Positions 61,070 to 64,000 of a stretch of 64,000 nt of DNA are shown piece after piece. The notes beneath the pieces are model-generated. The model was not told the origin of the DNA, did no database searches, and worked only from the letters and a program-made list of their open reading frames with translations. Source of the stretch: WJMT01 sp964624145 (GTDB lineage Bacteria; Acidobacteriota; Aminicenantia; Aminicenantales; Aminicenantaceae); NCBI GenBank assembly GCA_964624145.1, contig CAZUXT010000007.1, positions 55,904-119,903 on the forward strand, in the 5' to 3' direction. Position numbers and translations under genes: made by a program. Numbering within the stretch: position 1 is the first letter of the stretch; each line of letters starts with the position of its first letter.

Positions 61070-61639
61070 ATGAAAGAAAAGAAAATTGTTTTTTTACTCA
61101 TTTCTGTGCTGGCTTTTTTTGTTTGTTTTCCTTTTTCTCCTTATTCCTTTTGTTCCTATTCGGGAAAATACGATGCTATTATCAGCAAAGCTGCTGTTAA
61201 ATACGGGCTCCCTTATGATTTGATCCATTCAATTATAAAAACCGAATCCAACTACAATCCCAGGGCTGTGTCTCCAAAGGGGGCAGTGGGACTCATGCAG
61301 CTTATGCCTTCGACTGCAAAACAATACGGTGTCACTAATGTTTTTGACCCGGAAGACAATATATTCGGTGGGACAAGGTATCTCAAAGACCTTACATCCC
61401 TGTACCAGAGAAATCTTGATCTGGTTCTGGCTGCCTATAATGCTGGCCAGGAAGCGGTTAAGAAATATCAGGGTATTCCCCCTTATGAAGAAACAATCGA
61501 ATATATAGAAAAGGTAAAATCTTCGTATGGGAAAAAGTCTATTATCGGGAAGACAAAAATATACAAATATTACGACGAAAACGGAAGAATCGTTATCACG
61601 AACAATATCTTCCTTTATTTACAACACCGGAAAAGATAA
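61070..61639 (+). CDS. Lytic murein transglycosylase (SLT domain)
   Basis: A 189-residue exported muramidase that cleaves the MurNAc-GlcNAc bond of peptidoglycan with formation of anhydroMurNAc. A signal peptide (about 1-30, KKIVFLLISVLAFFVCF) is followed by an SLT domain with the catalytic Glu in HSIIKTESNYNPRAVSPKG, GLMQLMPSTAKQYG, and LVLAAYNAGQEAVKKYQGIP. The start is not certain: ATG at 61064 or GTG at 61031 are open too. It lies behind the alaS hairpin. Confidence 0.92.
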   Translation: MKEKKIVFLLISVLAFFVCFPFSPYSFCSYSGKYDAIISKAAVKYGLPYDLIHSIIKTESNYNPRAVSPKGAVGLMQLMPSTAKQYGVTNVFDPEDNIFGGTRYLKDLTSLYQRNLDLVLAAYNAGQEAVKKYQGIPPYEETIEYIEKVKSSYGKKSIIGKTKIYKYYDENGRIVITNNIFLYLQHRKR

Positions 61640-61654
61640 AAACCTCGTTTCTTT

Positions 61655-62635
61655 CTAAGCAGGTTCCAGTTTCCTTTTCAGGTTTGTCCTGACAGAAAAA
61701 ATACTGGGCACTATTTCAAATGTAGCAGGGACTTTTCCGATCAGTTCTCCATCAGCTTCTATCAGAACATCTTCTTCCTCTTCTGAAGTAACCTCTATTT
61801 TCTTGCCTCTTAAAAATTTGATCTTTGGATGAGAGAGATGGGTTCCCCTATATATCCGCCATACATTCAAAAAAAACTCAATTTTTTCCATCCCCTTAAC
61901 GAGGATTAAATCAAAAAACCCATCATCAAGGAGGGCATAAGGGGCGATTCTCATACCTTTACCAAAAATACTTCCGTTTGATATGGCTCCTATTAAATAA
62001 TTATCAGTTGGATATTCTTTTCCATCCACTTTTATTTTCAGTTTTTTACTTTTATAAGAAATGAAAGTAAAAATCAGTGTTCTCAAATAAGACGAGGCCT
62101 TTCTCTTGAGCCTCTTTTCATCAACTCTTTTAACCACTTCGCCTCCAAAACCAAAGTCAGCAATATTCAAGAAAAATATTTCTTCGTTTTCCCCTGAAAG
62201 GGATTTGTATTTGATTTTTCCTATATCAATGATATCTGACTGGGATTGAGTGATGACCTCCATAGATTTATTCAGATCCTGCGGTATGTTCAGACTTTTA
62301 CTGAAATCAGAACCTGTTCCACTGGGAATGATTCCGAGTGTTGTCTTGGGATTTATGATTTTGTGGTTTTCGAAAAAACCATTGGCTATCTCATTTATTG
62401 TTCCGTCGCCGCCCACTCCGACTATCAATTCGCTTCCGTTTTTGATAGCGGACCTTGATATCTCAGTAGCATGAGCCGGCTTTTCAGTAAACTCGTATTT
62501 AAATTCTTTGAAAAAACTACTGAGAGCCTCCTTTATCCGCGTCCATCTTTTTCCTGTCTGGCCCTTGTTCGATTCAGGATTAACTATTATCTGCGTCTTT
62601 AATAGTTCTTGATTCTTCGGGAACATCAACAACAT
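61655..62635 (-). CDS. Diacylglycerol/lipid kinase (DagK/YegS family)
   Basis: A 326-residue lipid kinase-like protein. TQIIVNPESNKGQTGKRW, the nucleotide motif VGVGGDGTINEIANG, GIIPSGTGSDFSKSL and the C-terminal LLDDGFFDLILV / IEADGELIGKVPATFEI are the DAGK-cat and C-terminal motifs. In bacteria such proteins phosphorylate diacylglycerol or related lipids. The ATG at 62635 has AAAAGGGG ahead and overlaps the upstream membrane protein gene by 56 bases. A second ATG nine bases downstream is an alternative. Confidence 0.9.
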   Translation of the reverse strand: MLLMFPKNQELLKTQIIVNPESNKGQTGKRWTRIKEALSSFFKEFKYEFTEKPAHATEISRSAIKNGSELIVGVGGDGTINEIANGFFENHKIINPKTTLGIIPSGTGSDFSKSLNIPQDLNKSMEVITQSQSDIIDIGKIKYKSLSGENEEIFFLNIADFGFGGEVVKRVDEKRLKRKASSYLRTLIFTFISYKSKKLKIKVDGKEYPTDNYLIGAISNGSIFGKGMRIAPYALLDDGFFDLILVKGMEKIEFFLNVWRIYRGTHLSHPKIKFLRGKKIEVTSEEEEDVLIEADGELIGKVPATFEIVPSIFSVRTNLKRKLEPA

Positions 62636-63116
62636 CTTTTTCCCCTTTTTTCGTTTTGTCTCTTTTAAATATTGATACTCCTATAATTCCGCCAAGCGCA
62701 CCTAATACCGAAAAAATCACAGCATTGATGAGAATTCCGAGCAGGACCATAGAAATATGAGTGCTACCTGCTCCTCTCTCCATCCATGTTTCCCACCCTG
62801 CAGGCATTTCTTCAGCATACTCTGCAATCCTTTCCATGATATTGGCTATTAACTTTTCATTGAGCGGGGCTAAAGGAATGCTTATGAGAAAATCTACGGC
62901 CGTTGCAACAAGACCGGAAAACACTCCGGCAATGGCACCCTCTCCCATGGTCAGCGGCTTTGTTGCCTCTTTATTAAGAAAAAAAACGGCAATGATTCCG
63001 CCTCCGATGATCCACAAACAGCAGAGACAGTTCAGGACGGGAATACCAGAAAGGACTCCAGCAATACCACCTCCTATAAGAGCAGGTACTAACATGCTTG
63101 TCTTTTGTTCTTCCAT
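62580..63116 (-). CDS. Glycine-rich multi-pass membrane protein of unknown function
   Basis: A 178-residue protein I do not recognise. Segments of about 20 hydrophobic, Gly/Ala-rich residues occur near residues 9-30, 30-48, 58-80 and 118-145; a Cys-pair (NCLCCLW) lies in the first region. The middle (about 85-115) is amphipathic and the C-terminus is charged (KRDKTKKGEKD). It may be a small DUF4199- or DUF5518-like membrane protein, but I cannot confirm that. It is followed by the lipid kinase gene with which it overlaps. Confidence 0.75.
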   Translation of the reverse strand: MEEQKTSMLVPALIGGGIAGVLSGIPVLNCLCCLWIIGGGIIAVFFLNKEATKPLTMGEGAIAGVFSGLVATAVDFLISIPLAPLNEKLIANIMERIAEYAEEMPAGWETWMERGAGSTHISMVLLGILINAVIFSVLGALGGIIGVSIFKRDKTKKGEKDVVDVPEESRTIKDADNS

Positions 63117-63182
63117 TATGCCTCCTCATTAAAGGATTTTTTAAAGAGTTTTTACTATTCTATTTTGTTTGGATCTGTTTTT

Positions 63183-63674
63183 TCAAGAAAAATGTTTCCG
63201 GCTTAAAAACAAATCAGAAAAACCGGCTATAAAATAATAGGGGAGAAGAGTCCCCCAAATAAGCCCGATCACATACCTCGGCCAATCAGAGGTTTGCCAC
63301 AAATGAAACAGGTTTCCTGCTGTATCGATCACGATCGGAGCTGTGAAAATAAAAAAAATTTTATTTCCAGGGACCTTTACTTTCCTAAAACCATTGATGG
63401 CAGGAAAAGCAATCGTGCCCAGAAAAAAACCAAAATATATCCCTAAACACCGGGTGCAAACCGGTAAAGGATAACCGAAGAGGGTGAAACATCTGGACGG
63501 ATTCTGGTGACAGATCGGGGCAAAAATGGAATAAATAAAGGCACTGGCTGGAATATCTGCGCTTTTCAGATAGGGGGCTGAAAAAATCAAGATCAACCAC
63601 ACAGCAGTTCCGGCCAATGTACAGAAAAAGACATTACGAACAATTTTTTTTTCATTCATCTGAATTTTAATCAT
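63183..63674 (-). CDS. DUF2085 membrane protein
   Basis: A 163-residue membrane protein with about four hydrophobic segments. The DUF2085 signature is visible: FAPICHQNPSRCFTLFG followed by PLPVCTRCLGIYFGFFLG, that is a C-H-Q-x-x-x-R-C and C-x-R-C-x-G-I-Y pair. Function unknown. It is the last gene before the gene-free right edge. Confidence 0.88.
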   Translation of the reverse strand: MIKIQMNEKKIVRNVFFCTLAGTAVWLILIFSAPYLKSADIPASAFIYSIFAPICHQNPSRCFTLFGYPLPVCTRCLGIYFGFFLGTIAFPAINGFRKVKVPGNKIFFIFTAPIVIDTAGNLFHLWQTSDWPRYVIGLIWGTLLPYYFIAGFSDLFLSRKHFS

Positions 63675-64000
63675 ATGAACCTTTTTTTAATTGTCAAATA
63701 CTGAAATTCAGGTATGGCCTGTGCTCCCTTCAGATTTTTAACGCCATTCTCCTTCGTTTTTCTCGGCTCCTGCGTAACTCCCCCCGTTCGTGGGTCAGAC
63801 ATACTCGTCGCCCGGCTTCGCCGGATTCCCTCAAAAAGCCTCATCCGAAGGCTAAATCTTCAATGTCGCTTCAGCCACACCTGAACTTCGTAAGGTTTGC
63901 GCTTTTCATGTTAGATAAGTAATAATCTTGTATTATCTCGACTTTCAGGCAGGCTGGGTGGTTCTGAAGTCATCCGGAGGCGAGCGGGCATGGTTCCTCG
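63675..64000. other. Gene-free right edge with dispersed repeat
   Basis: No gene is supported. The region is richer in GC than its surroundings around 63740-63840 (CCCGGCTTCGCCGG palindrome near 63811-63824) and contains repeat B (63842-63898). The reverse strand shows broken open frames without conserved motifs. It may be part of an intergenic repeat cluster that continues beyond the window. Confidence 0.5.
63842..63898 (+). repeat. Dispersed repeat B, copy 2
   Basis: The 36-base core at 63842-63877 is identical to 26137-26172. The following ~20 bases match with mainly C-to-T or G-to-A type changes. Confidence 0.65.

Noticed and set aside
1..64000. A CRISPR array or prophage
   Set aside because: I found no series of regularly spaced direct repeats, no cas genes and no phage structural or integrase genes.

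Overview
The window looks like one chromosomal stretch from an uncultured, moderately AT-rich, Gram-negative-type bacterium, probably from a metagenome assembly. It carries lipoprotein signals, RlpA, a DapF-type diaminopimelate pathway gene, several Tat signals and a type IV pilus retraction ATPase. The mix of genes (HspR and HrcA together, a PurO-like IMP cyclohydrolase beside a stand-alone AICAR formyltransferase, a separate LKR/SDH lysine pathway, DUF4416, NamZ/DUF1343) would suit an Acidobacteriota/Aminicenantota-like lineage. That placement is an inference from gene content and was not tested. A 100-N scaffold gap (22401-22500) flanked by an exact 55-bp duplication shows draft-assembly origin.

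Layout. 1-78: N-terminus of a probable RsbW-like anti-sigma factor running off the left edge. 344-2812: metK-ahcY, the SAM cycle. 2786-8815 (minus): rimO-pgpA-cinA-thpR-plsY-gpsA-TPR lipoprotein, mostly with 4-nt stop/start overlaps, mixing phospholipid synthesis with housekeeping; asnS lies just upstream. 10279-10530: first copy of a structured repeat, then a DUF4416 gene. 11097-14331 (minus): class V aminotransferase, serA and iscS. 14389-22054: a membrane-anchored reductive-dehalogenase-like Fe-S protein, a Tat-exported PLP enzyme, a secreted GH63/MGH1-like glycosidase, an MFS transporter and a Tat-exported glycosylasparaginase. 22029-23932: a tryptophan-rich repeat lipoprotein, rlpA (split by the gap) and a LOG-family protein. 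24041-25861: the last two steps of purine synthesis on two separate genes. 25869-26222: second copy of the structured repeat with a nested insertion, then malic enzyme.

27799-33112 is a heat-shock operon (dnaK-dnaJ-hspR-sigma70-dnaC-like) with a HAIR-like HspR operator over its promoter. A tRNA-Asn follows, then an envelope-stress cluster (LiaF-like protein, PhoB/PhoR-like two-component system) and a stretch of cell-wall or amino-acid salvage enzymes (NamZ, metallo-beta-lactamase-fold hydrolase, cysteine desulfurase-like enzyme, D-aminoacylase, cupin). 42072-48982 holds an alpha/alpha-toroid protein, folK, dapF, yraN, cysS and the saccharopine pathway pair. 49883-55016 is a second chaperone operon (hrcA-grpE-dnaK2-dnaJ2-rsmE) whose DnaK lacks the C-terminal lid. 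The right end carries a Ser/Thr kinase, ilvE, pilT, alaS, a lytic transglycosylase, a lipid kinase, two membrane proteins and a gene-free repeat-bearing edge.

The most notable features are: a two-copy structured element whose stems differ in sequence but keep pairing; two differently regulated Hsp70 systems, one lidless; a sigma factor and a DnaC-like ATPase inside the HspR operon; a PurO/AICARFT replacement of bifunctional PurH; and a membrane-fused reductive-dehalogenase-like protein next to a Tat-exported PLP enzyme. I saw no CRISPR array, prophage, rRNA or transposase gene.
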